A DNA stretch of 64,000 bases from a virus. Made by a program: the position numbers and the translations under genes. Shown in pieces: positions 26,201-33,877 of the stretch; within the stretch, counting starts at the first letter, position 1; every line of letters starts with the position of its first letter. Under the pieces are notes generated by a model. The model saw nothing but the letters and a program-made list of their open reading frames with translations, did no database searches and was not told the origin of the DNA. The stretch is from positions 1 through 64,000 of IMG/VR virus record IMGVR_UViG_3300047667_000558. The stretch is one strand, 5' to 3'.

Positions 26201-27989
26201 GTTTACCCAACAGACTGAAACTGTGAACTACACTCAGTGGGGGTCTGTTCCGTCTTACACACCCGGCGATGTAGTTCTCAGTTTAGCTGGCAACTATTTC
26301 CGCAATCATATTGCGTCAACTAATAATGACCCCGACGCTGATACAGATAATAATCATTGGATATTGTTGGAGTTTAACGAAAATAATCCGGATGGTGTAT
26401 ATACGGGCAATGATACAGTGAGCGTAAATATTCCGCGAAGTATACCTGATCTTAACTTACATCCATCTGTGCGATATGGCGTAGAAACCCGCCCACATCA
26501 GACATGGTTTGTCAATATAAGCAATGCCCGTAAAGCAGTGGTTGAAAAGATCAATAGCCAATTCATTGCCATTAATTTGGTTGACAGTGATATACCATGG
26601 AGCGAAGAATTTGAACGCATATTTACTGTCGGCAGCGTCGATTATGATATTACACAATATTGGAATTTTTATGATTGGTCAATTGCAGGCTATGTGTTTG
26701 ACTCAACAGTAGGTGATTATTTTGTCGAACATGTATCAGACTTGGCCGCATTGACTCCAACAACTGATCAAATAGCACAAGTTGAACGAAGCAACGACTT
26801 AGATGGTCGCCCCCGTCGCAGTGCATGGCAATATTCAGATGGCACATGGTCACTTGTTTACAAAGAAAAGGCTACTATTCAATTCAATTCTCTGTTATGG
26901 AATCATACATCTGGTCAAGCAGGTTGGGATACTATTGGTTGGGATACTGCGGAATGGGACAGAAGTGCCAGTGCCGTTATGGTAGAAATTTTCAATAGTT
27001 TCTACACCAGTATTTGGACACAAGAATATCGTGGCTTGTATGCTGACATTTGGTTCTACATGGCCAAGCATGTGTTAGGCGAACAGAATGAAGTAGACTG
27101 GATATTCAAAACTAGCTATTTTAAATTGATTGTCGAAGATAAACTTGAAAAGCAATATAACAAGTATTTCACAGAACATACTGACGACTTCTTTGACTTT
27201 GTTAACACAATTAAGCCATTCCATAGTAAACTACGTGATGGCATTGTGCGCAAACTTGCAGACGAGACTTATGACGCTATTGCACTTGATACTGCGGAAA
27301 TTCGTGTACAGACTAATCCATCTGGCTCCACAATAGATGAGATATCAACTCGCTCATTCCGAATTCATGTTGGCACAGATAGGTCTAACTATGCAAGTCA
27401 AATTGTAGACTCAAACAAAATGCTACTAGGAAGTAACATCAGTCCAACCAGTACATTCATACCATACCTTAAAATTGGCGACGGTACAATCGCAAATAGT
27501 GGTGCAATTTGGATTAATGGCGAACGTATTGAATTTACTGGAAAAACTGTGTTCGGTACAGCGCCTATTGTCAGTGGATTCAGTACAGGTTTCAGTGACG
27601 GCTTTAACGGTCTAGAAATGCTAACAGGCGTAACGCGCGGCACACAAGGAACATTTGCACGTAGTCATAGCTTTGCTGATATCATCGAAGATGAAACAAC
27701 CCATGAATTAACTGAAAATACGACCTTGAATAATTATGGTGGCTTTACCGATGGTGTCGGAACAAACCTAAGCCCAGCTTGGAATGAACTCGGCAACAGT
27801 CTGCTCGACGGAAGTAACGCAAGTCCTAACGCAATTGCAATTCGCGCAGACGGGTTTGGCACAATTGATCCATACGGCAATATACAGCATGCGCAATGGT
27901 TTGCACGACAAGAAACAACAGAAACAATTGCATTATTTCAACTAGAACTGCAAGAATTATTCGATCTAATGGCAGCAGAATGGACATGA
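17271..27989 (+). CDS. 7: Giant baseplate wedge protein, gp7-like
   Basis: A 3,572-residue single open frame directly after gp6, the place of gp7. T4 gp7 is 1,032 residues, while enlarged forms occur in marine T4-like phages. I start at the ATG at 17271 (AAGG ribosome site) rather than the TTG one codon earlier. Visible parts are an N-terminal structural region (NRTESLQNFFGATVNQLL), YD- and N-rich beta segments throughout, a glycine-type unit near residue 1360 like that in gp6 (GGENYDSLDIEFK), a low-complexity Thr/Ala/Ile insertion of repeated ALGF-type units at about 2240-2500, and a C-terminal region with FVNTIKPFHSKLRDG. No catalytic motif is seen. The identity as gp7 rests on position, size trend and beta-rich structural composition. 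Confidence 0.7.
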   Translation: MAIDYRARPTDAKNFTTSSEVNLTQDFQDYSEFLPAINRTESLQNFFGATVNQLLSSGSTQSIDAYWGRLSGRNYNPENELFQPENSATRLNYQFQPGVVSRLAGKPQQTTSYVNWLNRLESLGADVNNHDRLFSEQGYVLDLPINADMFTNHHNYYWLEGDIPLIEIELGGPDTFDIDKIPAKSQHTTAILSNHRTVEFVTGLRVKFIGTNIISTSGNYPVDSIYYVENVGGKGGIKLIEIENAAGDILFPTITPYYIEHTTDWNLATHDPTVPDDNYSLNKTYTVMERWASDKNPWARTNHWFSIHAIQIAVEFNNLSLEVYANKFNRSSRPIIEFNANMELTQTCKNYVENVDYVVSSAQMTAMTGESEYYIDDDYTLEDGDIVLAVTLAADNVGPFSTSFGGAYGTAYTPSESAFDSNYNDAYGNRDDSSIYAESYTVSGVGSSIQLTQKTAFNLDDYVLVNKGSEIGYVYCLIAKGWEIGQNKHNNGTAPLFILYDEHNVSLNDFPTTDFAGDTIFSYATSLTGAYDRELGIRPDFTNSGTFGNYNFDWTLNNNRYNQNVTVVSREEIRGLYYFRNWVDDAYYNGWSNIVGGQRVPIIQTQVSDGINNIVFELGTDAISKSTEYTVAMVEGQLRWYTNNYIDRTAIGYDNPELIMKHDTNYTFNDLIFDDASKLEMVDPYGNADANITYGGPDTVKTFSVAAAYEYDTVVYRRADDPSVSGEIFITDANHNSYEVIKNGQRLIDGSDFTFSGTQITLTDILAENDVVELSYVANTDMSNVVYDVAPVHFYNSENTPFSTAGYDDINKHLSSQLSALPGFTGDVNGLNNYHQTLRQHTHGGIIRQQIFETKKIQYLLDQEDINPIRALKSFSRDYADFKQFFKNKVQQLWTTRSWDTVQSLVNQALSDINIGKNATFKYANSDMLYYTQAQSVTHPMPQFASTKFSLPRTRNQYGDTQNHVNVWLTDYDVATDSSVQRPLTVNIDYTIAGQELTLLTTVNVPASLTIKWYDHTQTSNVPFSAVKLGFIAPTQVEVIGGELIGHDSSRHTLTGSDLLNMDSVDFDVVGAALWDFELRIFNNLVDAHFVNETVGQSMATLYPAAARNVGYTVADINTRLDDWYNRWAVRNFVTDIDTVDYDAADEFTWNYSSVGPNLGSWRSLYVFTFGTDRPDTHPWEMLGHNVKPSWWDTHYSWTTGAKRNSLEQAVQYGITGNKFGPSKVDLRYAHPTFDKYTYDIVSGDGNDTLFGPVTAGVVPAPSSLDAAKDFVFGDWSEVENVWRKSSEYPFALAEVLLQLKPYRTHGTFWQLGRWDVRTNVTQEQWIDTETCNRTHISEIHNELIADGIIDHISVVNGGENYDSLDIEFKADKICYRNATAIAYTDGNAVTSVAVTNPGRGFENDPTTVHASSGTGVELEFILDFAHTVTRLGFNTLPAEEYAVNSENTNALSTALTNLEINYMLHVGGYTDKRILQIEVDGNYNSGLIRIPESSYDILIDRNAPTNVLFYSGVKIEKITSGGYRVSGYDLDSKFFNFLRPSNSGKQVAVDIGNTEVTKHFNWHNEIIRVPYNTIISKRQELYQFLLGMGKYYETLGFDVYNRWEVEAYSAIIWSLDSNSIDPHHVNGIDTTLTYKQGTHGVVQTVDVNYDGVSNVLDADFKNIRRTELLVLRNNDSTEYSLKSDTDRICGLGVRVVEFEHIIVLNNTTVFNDPIYQPEIGIGLNRVHLVGERTRNWNGRVEAPGYLVQDSGLVLNLESSVHELETESVTSESKALERLTRQTIGYNVGYTKPTYMSNMFVNDNSAYRFEKGVREYKGTAIAIQAMTRNKNIFGSSFEHEIYEEWMVRLGDFGDVSERNPVQFAVQPDKIKSDPQHFRINNVFTSDKSEDLIIDLHKGSADSISGNYESPFSTYDTLRLDNTSISALEQYQPFMRDAGLPLIDEIDYYLGSVDDVGTVYDPTEEYALIPNWSDTTAYVKGDRIRRYGNVYRLAVDTTGLTDVEADVVIRGTQQYPQVANGQTFIANGTTVLFDKKNTSISYDPIIVNGSAISPTVPSGSTMPLNGVSVNFIKTAQQTTYSDIVLDGNVTNPLITNENGKVFTVYYANTSAASLTSINVPFDELKTTMIMQQIWRDALLAAGATNTANARIVALEELRNDYITGAGNTVSAWETFISDYYDLAPNPDLYVNPEYMGIQVAANLGAAWEIAARALIQIDLDLLTELGATHTETETTIVSGRGSFNNAVTFDADMSTVNTLLDFGNTATDANENLQAFRDYVISNGSTTITTGQSITVPHPTDYVIDDLAAIETKISDALTLASAPATITVSVVGDIITLSRTSNDVGFRLGASTFGELGFLSIDNDVESSGTITTAPADLTLAEAVLAVNNAGIAGVAAQSANNRMRITCNTEQLVIGAGSGTNALGFNLGLINATTNTTTVPVDLAIGDIVTQINAAPITNLIATQVEGALILTYTGTSLVIGDGTANTEIGIIANTYTGFTSENQNTFLVTDWEIVQDPAHFNVWTIDNIGSNPRTLITTTNRYDVLQTLDFRIGVLEICAGDESGDDALIKCDAITTLAVGEYVLIINSTCIPSIDGIHQVTRLMGTAGFFIDQYIEQKGFTGKVLPLRSVRFPNTTVANAAMLDTNYIQDGLGLRSGDYVYVDERLDTNANSLGHGAVYTVQRSVSGAALVHLRDETGKTDNSQIKNGTLYNNITGETVINFEVYDPLKGIIPGVAGREIDIRSDADFAYYNNSTDPVLELREKNAWGASQVGKVWWDLSNAIYLNYDQHTTEYRQTHWGELFPTATIDVYEWTKSPVTPDAYQDAVNSGIIIDGNELTGVAYAIIDQFGEAQYNWCESAEVNINTNQIDIYFYFWVSRKTTTPTIAREYSILQIAAVIGDPTTQQVDWIAATSANTVLVSSLTRSVVHDNLVMQINFDKGDANYHQEFALLAENDPALVIPEWLHISLRDSLAGFTQQTETVNYTQWGSVPSYTPGDVVLSLAGNYFRNHIASTNNDPDADTDNNHWILLEFNENNPDGVYTGNDTVSVNIPRSIPDLNLHPSVRYGVETRPHQTWFVNISNARKAVVEKINSQFIAINLVDSDIPWSEEFERIFTVGSVDYDITQYWNFYDWSIAGYVFDSTVGDYFVEHVSDLAALTPTTDQIAQVERSNDLDGRPRRSAWQYSDGTWSLVYKEKATIQFNSLLWNHTSGQAGWDTIGWDTAEWDRSASAVMVEIFNSFYTSIWTQEYRGLYADIWFYMAKHVLGEQNEVDWIFKTSYFKLIVEDKLEKQYNKYFTEHTDDFFDFVNTIKPFHSKLRDGIVRKLADETYDAIALDTAEIRVQTNPSGSTIDEISTRSFRIHVGTDRSNYASQIVDSNKMLLGSNISPTSTFIPYLKIGDGTIANSGAIWINGERIEFTGKTVFGTAPIVSGFSTGFSDGFNGLEMLTGVTRGTQGTFARSHSFADIIEDETTHELTENTTLNNYGGFTDGVGTNLSPAWNELGNSLLDGSNASPNAIAIRADGFGTIDPYGNIQHAQWFARQETTETIALFQLELQELFDLMAAEWT

Positions 27990-28004
27990 TGTGTCGGTAA
28001 TACT

Positions 28005-28012
28005 GATAAATA
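28005..28012 (+). promoter_or_regulatory. Late promoter motif, fibre cassette A
   Basis: GATAAATA, 23 bases before the ATG at 28036, with an AGGATAAAG ribosome site between. Confidence 0.7.
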
Positions 28013-28035
28013 ATATGAACGCATAGGATAAAGAA

Positions 28036-29187
28036 ATGGCAGTAAACACACTTAATCAGCTACTTACATTGCTTGATTTGGCTGACCAAGATGTAACAAT
28101 TCTTGGCGCGATATCGAATGACTCCGCAACTGCTACTGGCAGCGGCAATGGACCAGGATTGGTGACAACGCGCAATGGCGACAATGTTAAAAACGTTCAA
28201 AAGGTTATTGCTGACATTAACAATGGCATCACAACTGGCATCCGCACGGAAATTCAATATGATGGTGTCACTCTTCTTGACCATGCGGCAGCATTAAATT
28301 TCAATGGCAACTCTATGACTGTCCAAGACATCGGCGGCGTTGCAACCATCACCATTAATAGTGAAATTACTATAGCAGGCACGCCAGTCACCAATCAAAT
28401 TGGTATTTGGACAGATGGTGTTACACTTGAAGGCAACGCAGGCCTTACATGGGATGGATCAGAGCTTACGGTGACTGGCACGGTTAATGGCCGTGATATT
28501 GCAGTAGATGGCACAGCACTTGACAATATTGTCGCATCAGCTTTGATATCGGCTGATAACCTTTCAGATTTGGACAATTTGGCAACGGCAAAAACCAACC
28601 TAGGGATTGATGTAGCAGAAGCTAGTGTTGCATCTGCTACGACAGCCGACTTAGGTGCAGAAACTGCCGACAATGTGTTAATCACTGGTACGACACCTAT
28701 AATCTCATTTGGCCCTGCGGCGGCAGGTATTACTCGTAAAGGGCGTTTCACAGACGCACTAACCCTCACATATAATGCTGTATCACTGATCTTGCCAGGT
28801 TTGACAGATATCACCACATCTGCCAACAGCACATTTGAAGCCCTAAGTCTTGGTGGGGGTAACTGGATCGTTACCAAATATCAAAAAGCAAATGGACTGG
28901 GGTTAGATTCGTGGCTCCTCACATCTGCTAATTACACAGCTTCTACTGGTGAAAAGATTGCAGCCAACATGTCAGGATCAGCATGGACACTAACACTTCC
29001 TGCAAGCCCTAGTGCAGGCTCTTATGTTCATCTAATACTAATTGAAGGTGACGCGTCAATTAACAATCTCACAGTCAATGGCAATGGTAACACTGTCCAA
29101 GGGGATGCGACGTTAATTGTAGACGTCAATACTCTGCCACTAGCCCTATCGTTTATTTACAATTTAACTGAATGGAACATTATATAA
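28036..29187 (+). CDS. Tail fibre stalk protein, cassette A
   Basis: A 383-residue fibre protein that opens the tail-fibre array. It is Ala/Thr/Asn/Gly-rich and strand-like, with trimer-stalk elements such as SADNLSDLDNLATAKTNLGI. Residues about 190-285 form a domain also present twice in the cassette C fibre (EASVASATTADLGAETADN through RKGRFTDALTLTYNA to TTSANSTFEALSLGGGNWIV). The C-terminal 90 residues form another beta domain (WTLTLPASPSAGSYVHLIL). It probably attaches to the baseplate through its unique N-terminus, which differs from the N-terminus of cassettes B, C and F. Its stop overlaps the next start (TAATG). Confidence 0.75.
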   Translation: MAVNTLNQLLTLLDLADQDVTILGAISNDSATATGSGNGPGLVTTRNGDNVKNVQKVIADINNGITTGIRTEIQYDGVTLLDHAAALNFNGNSMTVQDIGGVATITINSEITIAGTPVTNQIGIWTDGVTLEGNAGLTWDGSELTVTGTVNGRDIAVDGTALDNIVASALISADNLSDLDNLATAKTNLGIDVAEASVASATTADLGAETADNVLITGTTPIISFGPAAAGITRKGRFTDALTLTYNAVSLILPGLTDITTSANSTFEALSLGGGNWIVTKYQKANGLGLDSWLLTSANYTASTGEKIAANMSGSAWTLTLPASPSAGSYVHLILIEGDASINNLTVNGNGNTVQGDATLIVDVNTLPLALSFIYNLTEWNII

Positions 29188-30560
29188 TGTCAACACTTAC
29201 ATCTTTAATTAACGCTGCAATCCCCGCTGCTGGCGGATCGACGCCAAAGGTATTCTTTAACGGCGCATTAACGTCTACAGACCTCACCGGATTAGACACG
29301 TGGACGTTGTTCACTAACGACGCAAAAACTACAGCAGTCATTGAGGCGGTCCAAGTAGATGGCACTATTGGTCCATTTAATGCAGATGGAGCTACCGTTG
29401 CCGGAAATTTCATCAACGACAGTGTCGTGATTGGTGCAACAAGCAATTTGGAAGGCAGTGAAATTACTGCACCAAGTACAACGTTGACCGTCAAACTTAG
29501 CGTGCCTCTCGAACTCACAGATTTTAATTACTACGAGCAAGGGGGTAAAGATACTATAATTAATAGCACCACATCTATCTATTATGCTACAAAAAGTGAT
29601 CTTACTATCACGTCGCCATCCTATTATGCAATCAACCAAACTGAAGAACAACTGATTGTCAAATACTTTGATGCGCTCTATGATGGTGTAAAGACGGAAA
29701 CAAGTGGTGAACAAACTGTACCAACTATGAATGAACCTCGCTGGTATTATGCCACAGATAATGATGCTTATTATTTCTATTCAACTGGCGATTCCCTCAC
29801 GTATCTATATCATGCCAGCGTCGGCGCAGGCGTGGTGGGATCATGGTCTACGATTTCTACTACCAATTACGCTTACATGGCACTGGATATAGAAAAGAAA
29901 AAGGTGTTCTACACCCATTCAAGCAACATTTACGAATGGGACCTAGTCACTGATACGGGAACCACACTTAAAACAGGTGGCGTAACTGCCACCAGCACCA
30001 ACACTACAGCAGGTGCAGCAAACGGAGTGTTTTTCTATGGAGTTAGTACTAGTAATGAAACAAACCTATACTATTACGATACTAATACCAGTGAATATGG
30101 GGTCGTACCTGTCCCAACTCAATTTCAATTGGGCACCGACCCACACTGCGGTGTGTGCTACAATCCCGATGAAAACAAGTTTTATGTGTCTATTGGATAC
30201 AACACGGCTTCCTATATATACGCTATCGACTGGACAACTAAAGTAGCTGTCTATCTAGGCCCCTCGTCCGTAGTATATCCTAATAATTTAACCAGCATGT
30301 ATGCTATGCTAGGGAACGATCAAGGGGAGATGTTCATACACTCAAATACTGCAAACTTACAGATTATCAAATTTGCGAACAACGTCGCAACCGTACAAGA
30401 GGAAATTGCCTCGATAAATGGCCAAGCCAATCCTAACTCGAATAGTGCATGGTATCGTGAATTCGTCGTTACCGCGCCACAGACTGTAACCCTCGCGGTT
30501 GAAGATTACGATGTTAATTTCAAGTGCAAAGTATCCGGCACAGAATACAGGAGCGTATAA
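29187..30560 (+). CDS. Putative receptor-binding fibre partner, propeller-like
   Basis: A 457-residue protein coupled to the cassette A stalk by a TAATG overlap. I choose the ATG at 29187 rather than the start five codons upstream. The first 150 residues look like a carrier domain (DTWTLFTNDAKTTAVIEAV). Residues about 185-420 show recurring YY/YF-containing strands (PRWYYATDNDAYYFYSTG, NGVFFYGVSTSNETNLYYYD, NKFYVSIGYNTASYIYAIDW) spaced like blades of a beta-propeller. No catalytic residues are evident. It is likely the variable, receptor-contacting part of cassette A. The fold is inferred from the spacing of strands only. Confidence 0.5.
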   Translation: MSTLTSLINAAIPAAGGSTPKVFFNGALTSTDLTGLDTWTLFTNDAKTTAVIEAVQVDGTIGPFNADGATVAGNFINDSVVIGATSNLEGSEITAPSTTLTVKLSVPLELTDFNYYEQGGKDTIINSTTSIYYATKSDLTITSPSYYAINQTEEQLIVKYFDALYDGVKTETSGEQTVPTMNEPRWYYATDNDAYYFYSTGDSLTYLYHASVGAGVVGSWSTISTTNYAYMALDIEKKKVFYTHSSNIYEWDLVTDTGTTLKTGGVTATSTNTTAGAANGVFFYGVSTSNETNLYYYDTNTSEYGVVPVPTQFQLGTDPHCGVCYNPDENKFYVSIGYNTASYIYAIDWTTKVAVYLGPSSVVYPNNLTSMYAMLGNDQGEMFIHSNTANLQIIKFANNVATVQEEIASINGQANPNSNSAWYREFVVTAPQTVTLAVEDYDVNFKCKVSGTEYRSV

Positions 30561-30561
30561 T

Positions 30562-31410
30562 ATGTTAAGAAGCAGAAGTGCAAATTCTGGGTTGGCGGCA
30601 CCAGGTCAAGCCCAAGGCCAAGTGACACTAGTACCGGATGATTCAGTTAATATCATTGGTTCTGTAATCAGTAACTCTGCCCGAAATAACGTATATTCAA
30701 CAGGTGAATGGTCTAGCACTGGTCCTTGGACAACTTATTACCACTCTTGGCAGGATGCCAATTCAATCACTCAAGGTTTTAATATGTTTATGGGTGATGG
30801 TCATCCTGATGGTACTTCACAATTTATGTATGTAAACGATGGTGAAAACGCAATGACCCGTAACAGGGAATATGCGCATGGCTACCGTCTTGGTAATATG
30901 TATAAAGACTATTTTTATTATGACAACATTACTTCCAATTACGGTGGTGTTTCTTGGAGATGTACCCCTGTTCGTAACACTACAGGTGCGCAAATTACCA
31001 GAACTCTAAACACCTATTTGTCAGCTGTGGATAGTACTTACGGTGGTAGTGCTATTGCAGTTTATACCCCGAACTCTAATACATATGCAACCACGACAGG
31101 TGGTGCATGGACAACGCCATGGTCTGGCGGTTCCGGCACGAACGCAGCAACGTATAACGGTAGCATAACCATTCCAGCTAACACTACTGTTCTTGTTTTT
31201 ACAACCAGCTGTCATCGGTATAATACCACGTATAGGTTTAAAGACAGCAACATGTTATATAACCTTGCCACGTTTTTTGACGGTGATCTGCTATGTGATC
31301 TACGAATGTTAGAAACAGTAGCCACAGCCAGACTTGAAGGCGCGACTTACACAAACGCTGTACCACATAAATTATATACTGTATGTGCAGCTTTACAGGG
31401 AGACAGATAA
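30562..31410 (+). CDS. Fibre-associated structural protein, cassette A
   Basis: A 282-residue protein that I do not recognise, beginning at MLRSRSANSG with an AGGAGCG ribosome site one base after the previous stop. It is rich in Tyr, Trp, Thr, Gly and Asn, as virion surface proteins often are (WSSTGPWTTYYHSWQDAN, NYGGVSWRCTPV). It lacks charged repeats, a signal peptide or a membrane segment. The position inside the fibre cassette suggests a distal tip or decoration protein. Confidence 0.5.
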   Translation: MLRSRSANSGLAAPGQAQGQVTLVPDDSVNIIGSVISNSARNNVYSTGEWSSTGPWTTYYHSWQDANSITQGFNMFMGDGHPDGTSQFMYVNDGENAMTRNREYAHGYRLGNMYKDYFYYDNITSNYGGVSWRCTPVRNTTGAQITRTLNTYLSAVDSTYGGSAIAVYTPNSNTYATTTGGAWTTPWSGGSGTNAATYNGSITIPANTTVLVFTTSCHRYNTTYRFKDSNMLYNLATFFDGDLLCDLRMLETVATARLEGATYTNAVPHKLYTVCAALQGDR

Positions 31411-31412
31411 TT

Positions 31413-31667
31413 ATGAACTTTCCAGATGAAACACACCTACCTCATATTCAGTCGCAGATTGTTGACGGTGTTAAACGCGACACTTGTGATGAAATTCTTG
31501 CTGCCTACAGTATCTCTGATCAGCTAAATGCAACAGGTACTGAAAAGACCGCAATGCAAACCGCAATTGGTGAAATGATTTCTGAGGGGAAGGCAAAGCA
31601 GGATGCTGTTCTCGCAGCTACTACTTTTGCAGAACTTAACGAAATTGTTCCAATGAACGAAGAATAA
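31413..31667 (+). CDS. Small fibre-cassette protein, possible chaperone, cassette A
   Basis: An 84-residue, acidic, helix-rich protein that starts at MNFPDETHL two bases after the previous stop. It is the last gene of cassette A, the slot that holds assembly-chaperone-like genes in cassettes B, C and E. There is no clear family match. The C-terminal half (ISEGKAKQDAVLAATTFAEL) is predicted helical. A role in fibre folding is inference from position. Confidence 0.45.
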   Translation: MNFPDETHLPHIQSQIVDGVKRDTCDEILAAYSISDQLNATGTEKTAMQTAIGEMISEGKAKQDAVLAATTFAELNEIVPMNEE

Positions 31668-31670
31668 ATA
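31663..31670 (+). promoter_or_regulatory. Late promoter motif, fibre cassette B
   Basis: AATAAATA overlapping the stop codon of the cassette A chaperone-like gene, 22 bases before the ATG at 31693, with a TAAGGAAA ribosome site. Confidence 0.6.
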
Positions 31671-31692
31671 CCATAAGACATAAGGAAAGTCA

Positions 31693-32916
31693 ATGACTGA
31701 AACAAATAGAGACACCCTTAAAGGGGACATTGCAACCAACTTACCCGATAACTCGACAGGTGAAATTTCACCCGCTGATATCCGCAATGAATTAGTTAAA
31801 TTGACAGATAGTGTACCGTTTAAATATACATCGCAAACAATTCCACCAGTTGCAGACGACGATATTAATGGCACTGCTGGTAATGGGTCATTTGGAATTG
31901 GCGACTCTTGGGTAGATGGTGCTTCTGGCATTATTTACATTTGTGCTGACAATACAGCTAACGCTGCAATTTGGCAAATATCAGCCACTAACTTTGCCGT
32001 TATTGGTGATGGTGACGCTGCAATTAATCAAATTGCAATTTGGCAAGATGATTCAGTTGTAGTCGGCACGTCAGACTTTACATATGCTGCTGGTGTATTG
32101 GACGTAGAAGGAACAGTTGCAGCAACAGATTTTACAGGTGACGGCTCAGCATTAACTGGCGTTGCATCAAGCGCACAAGGTGCGTTGGCCGATACAGCTA
32201 CCCAACCAGAAGACTTGGGCACGTCCGCAGTCGAAGATGTAGGCTATTTTGCAACCGCAGCACAAGGTGCGTTGGCCGATACAGCCACTCAGCCAGAAGA
32301 TTTGGGCACAGCTGCAGTCGAAGATGTAGGCTATTTTGCAACCGCAGCACAAGGCGGAACAGCCGACACAGCATTACAGCCTACAGGAGATGGAACACAG
32401 CTTACAGGTATCAGTTCTGCTCAAATCGGCTTAGGTAATGTAGATAATACTGCTGATACGACCAAACCTGTGTCTACTGATCAACAAACTGCACTTGATT
32501 TAAAAGAGGATGCAGATGCAACAATATCCAAAACAGGTGTAGCTGAGATAAGAAGTGCTTCTATTGATATGAATGATAACGTACTACAGGGTGCAGAAAT
32601 TAAGGACTATGCAGAAACTGTAGTTGCAATGGCTGCTAGTGATATTGATTTGTCTGCTGGTAACGTACATACTATCGCAATCAGCGCGTCTGTGACACTT
32701 ACATTCTCTAACCCACCAGTATCAGGCAAAGCTGGCGCATTCACATTGATTTGTACTATGAGTGGCGCACCAGTAATTACATGGCCTGCTAGCGTGGCAT
32801 GGCCCGCAGCCACCGCTCCTACGCTAAGTACATCAGGCAAAGATATATTCAGTTTTTTGACTACTGACGGCGGCTCAACTTGGTATGGATTTGCGGCTGG
32901 ATTAGGGTTAGCGTAA
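31693..32916 (+). CDS. Tail fibre stalk protein, cassette B
   Basis: A 407-residue fibre protein. Its first 140 residues (TLKGDIATNLPDN, then GEISPADIRNELVKLTDS and GIGDSWVDGASGIIYICA) are nearly identical to the cassette C fibre and similar to cassette F, so they are probably the shared baseplate-attachment module. Two copies of a 29-residue unit (AQGALADTATQPEDLGT, then AVEDVGYFAT) form a stalk at about residues 158-215, followed by a third partial copy. The C-terminal domain (VTLTFSNPPVSGKAGAFTLI to GGSTWYGFAAGLGLA) is a beta domain that also closes the cassette C fibre. It is coupled by TAATG to the Gly-rich partner. Confidence 0.8.
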   Translation: MTETNRDTLKGDIATNLPDNSTGEISPADIRNELVKLTDSVPFKYTSQTIPPVADDDINGTAGNGSFGIGDSWVDGASGIIYICADNTANAAIWQISATNFAVIGDGDAAINQIAIWQDDSVVVGTSDFTYAAGVLDVEGTVAATDFTGDGSALTGVASSAQGALADTATQPEDLGTSAVEDVGYFATAAQGALADTATQPEDLGTAAVEDVGYFATAAQGGTADTALQPTGDGTQLTGISSAQIGLGNVDNTADTTKPVSTDQQTALDLKEDADATISKTGVAEIRSASIDMNDNVLQGAEIKDYAETVVAMAASDIDLSAGNVHTIAISASVTLTFSNPPVSGKAGAFTLICTMSGAPVITWPASVAWPAATAPTLSTSGKDIFSFLTTDGGSTWYGFAAGLGLA

Positions 32917-33863
32917 TGATTGGTAATAAATTAAGATTTGGCGGCGGCGTCGTCGGGTTGTACAACTTTACCTCACATACCTTCACAACCTTAGGCTCAC
33001 AGGGTAAAAGTGGGCCTACTTCTGTAGCCGGATATTCGGGGTCAGACGTAGACGGATACGTTTCCCTCTCAGCAGGACGACAATTATGGGTGGTTCCTAT
33101 GACAGGGAATTACAGAGTAACCGTCGCAGGTGCCCAAGGCGGTGTTGGCGGCGGCTCCGCTGCCACCTATTATGGCGGTGGTGGTGGCGTAATACGTGCG
33201 ACACTCAGTTTGGTCGAAGGAGAGACGCTCTACTTATTAGTCGGACAGAGAGGAGGCAGCGTTTGTGCGGCAAGAGCAGCAGGCGGCGGCGGAGCTTCTG
33301 TTGTGGCAAATGCACAATACTCTAATGTGCGCATGGTTGCTGGCGGCGGCTCCGCAGGCGGGGGCAATACCAACCCACGTAATGGCATAGATGCGTTGAC
33401 TTGGAACGGCAGCAATAGTGGGGCTGGTGGCGGTGGCGGCGGCAACGGCGGCGGCGGCGGGGGCGGCGGCGCGTATAGCAATGCATCCGGGACAACAGCC
33501 GACACCCCTGATCTCAACGGTATAGGATACCAATCAACAATGTTAGGCGGCTTCGGCGGCAGTTGTGCTGCTTCTAGGGACGCCTCCTGTGGATTATACG
33601 TAGAATCAAGTGGTTCTCTTGATTTTGGCGGCTTCGGCGGTGGCGGCGGCGGCGAGTGGTGTAGCTCAGGCGGTATCGGCGCAGGTGGAGGGTTTACAGG
33701 TGGTAACGGTAACGCCACCAGCGACGCCTCGGCGGCTCTCACGGCATCAACGTCATACATAGAACCGTCAGCAACTACTACGACAGCCTTAACTACTAAT
33801 AGGTCCACCACATTATCATTAGGTAGTAGCCTAAACGGGTATATAATCATAGAAGTAATCTAG
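32916..33863 (+). CDS. Glycine-rich receptor-binding adhesin, cassette B
   Basis: A 315-residue protein with a start at MIGNKLRFGGG (TAATG overlap). After an N-terminal segment containing TGNYRVTVAGAQGG, typical of glycine-rich adhesin domains, it carries several polyglycine runs at about residues 70-90, 165-190 and 240-270, separated by short variable loops. The layout resembles T-even gp38-type adhesins, where glycine-rich motifs frame hypervariable receptor loops, though the sequence is not clearly homologous. It most likely forms the tip that touches the host receptor. Confidence 0.65.
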   Translation: MIGNKLRFGGGVVGLYNFTSHTFTTLGSQGKSGPTSVAGYSGSDVDGYVSLSAGRQLWVVPMTGNYRVTVAGAQGGVGGGSAATYYGGGGGVIRATLSLVEGETLYLLVGQRGGSVCAARAAGGGGASVVANAQYSNVRMVAGGGSAGGGNTNPRNGIDALTWNGSNSGAGGGGGGNGGGGGGGGAYSNASGTTADTPDLNGIGYQSTMLGGFGGSCAASRDASCGLYVESSGSLDFGGFGGGGGGEWCSSGGIGAGGGFTGGNGNATSDASAALTASTSYIEPSATTTTALTTNRSTTLSLGSSLNGYIIIEVI

Positions 33864-33877
33864 GAAGAATTTTTATA

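Noticed and set aside
31801-31835. TTGACA in the cassette B fibre as an early promoter
   Set aside because: It is inside the coding region of the attachment module, and no good -10 box lies 17 bp downstream.
33230-33850. Long Pro-rich antisense frame over the Gly-rich adhesin
   Set aside because: It is the complement of GGC/GGT glycine codons, giving polyproline. No start signal and no partner genes.
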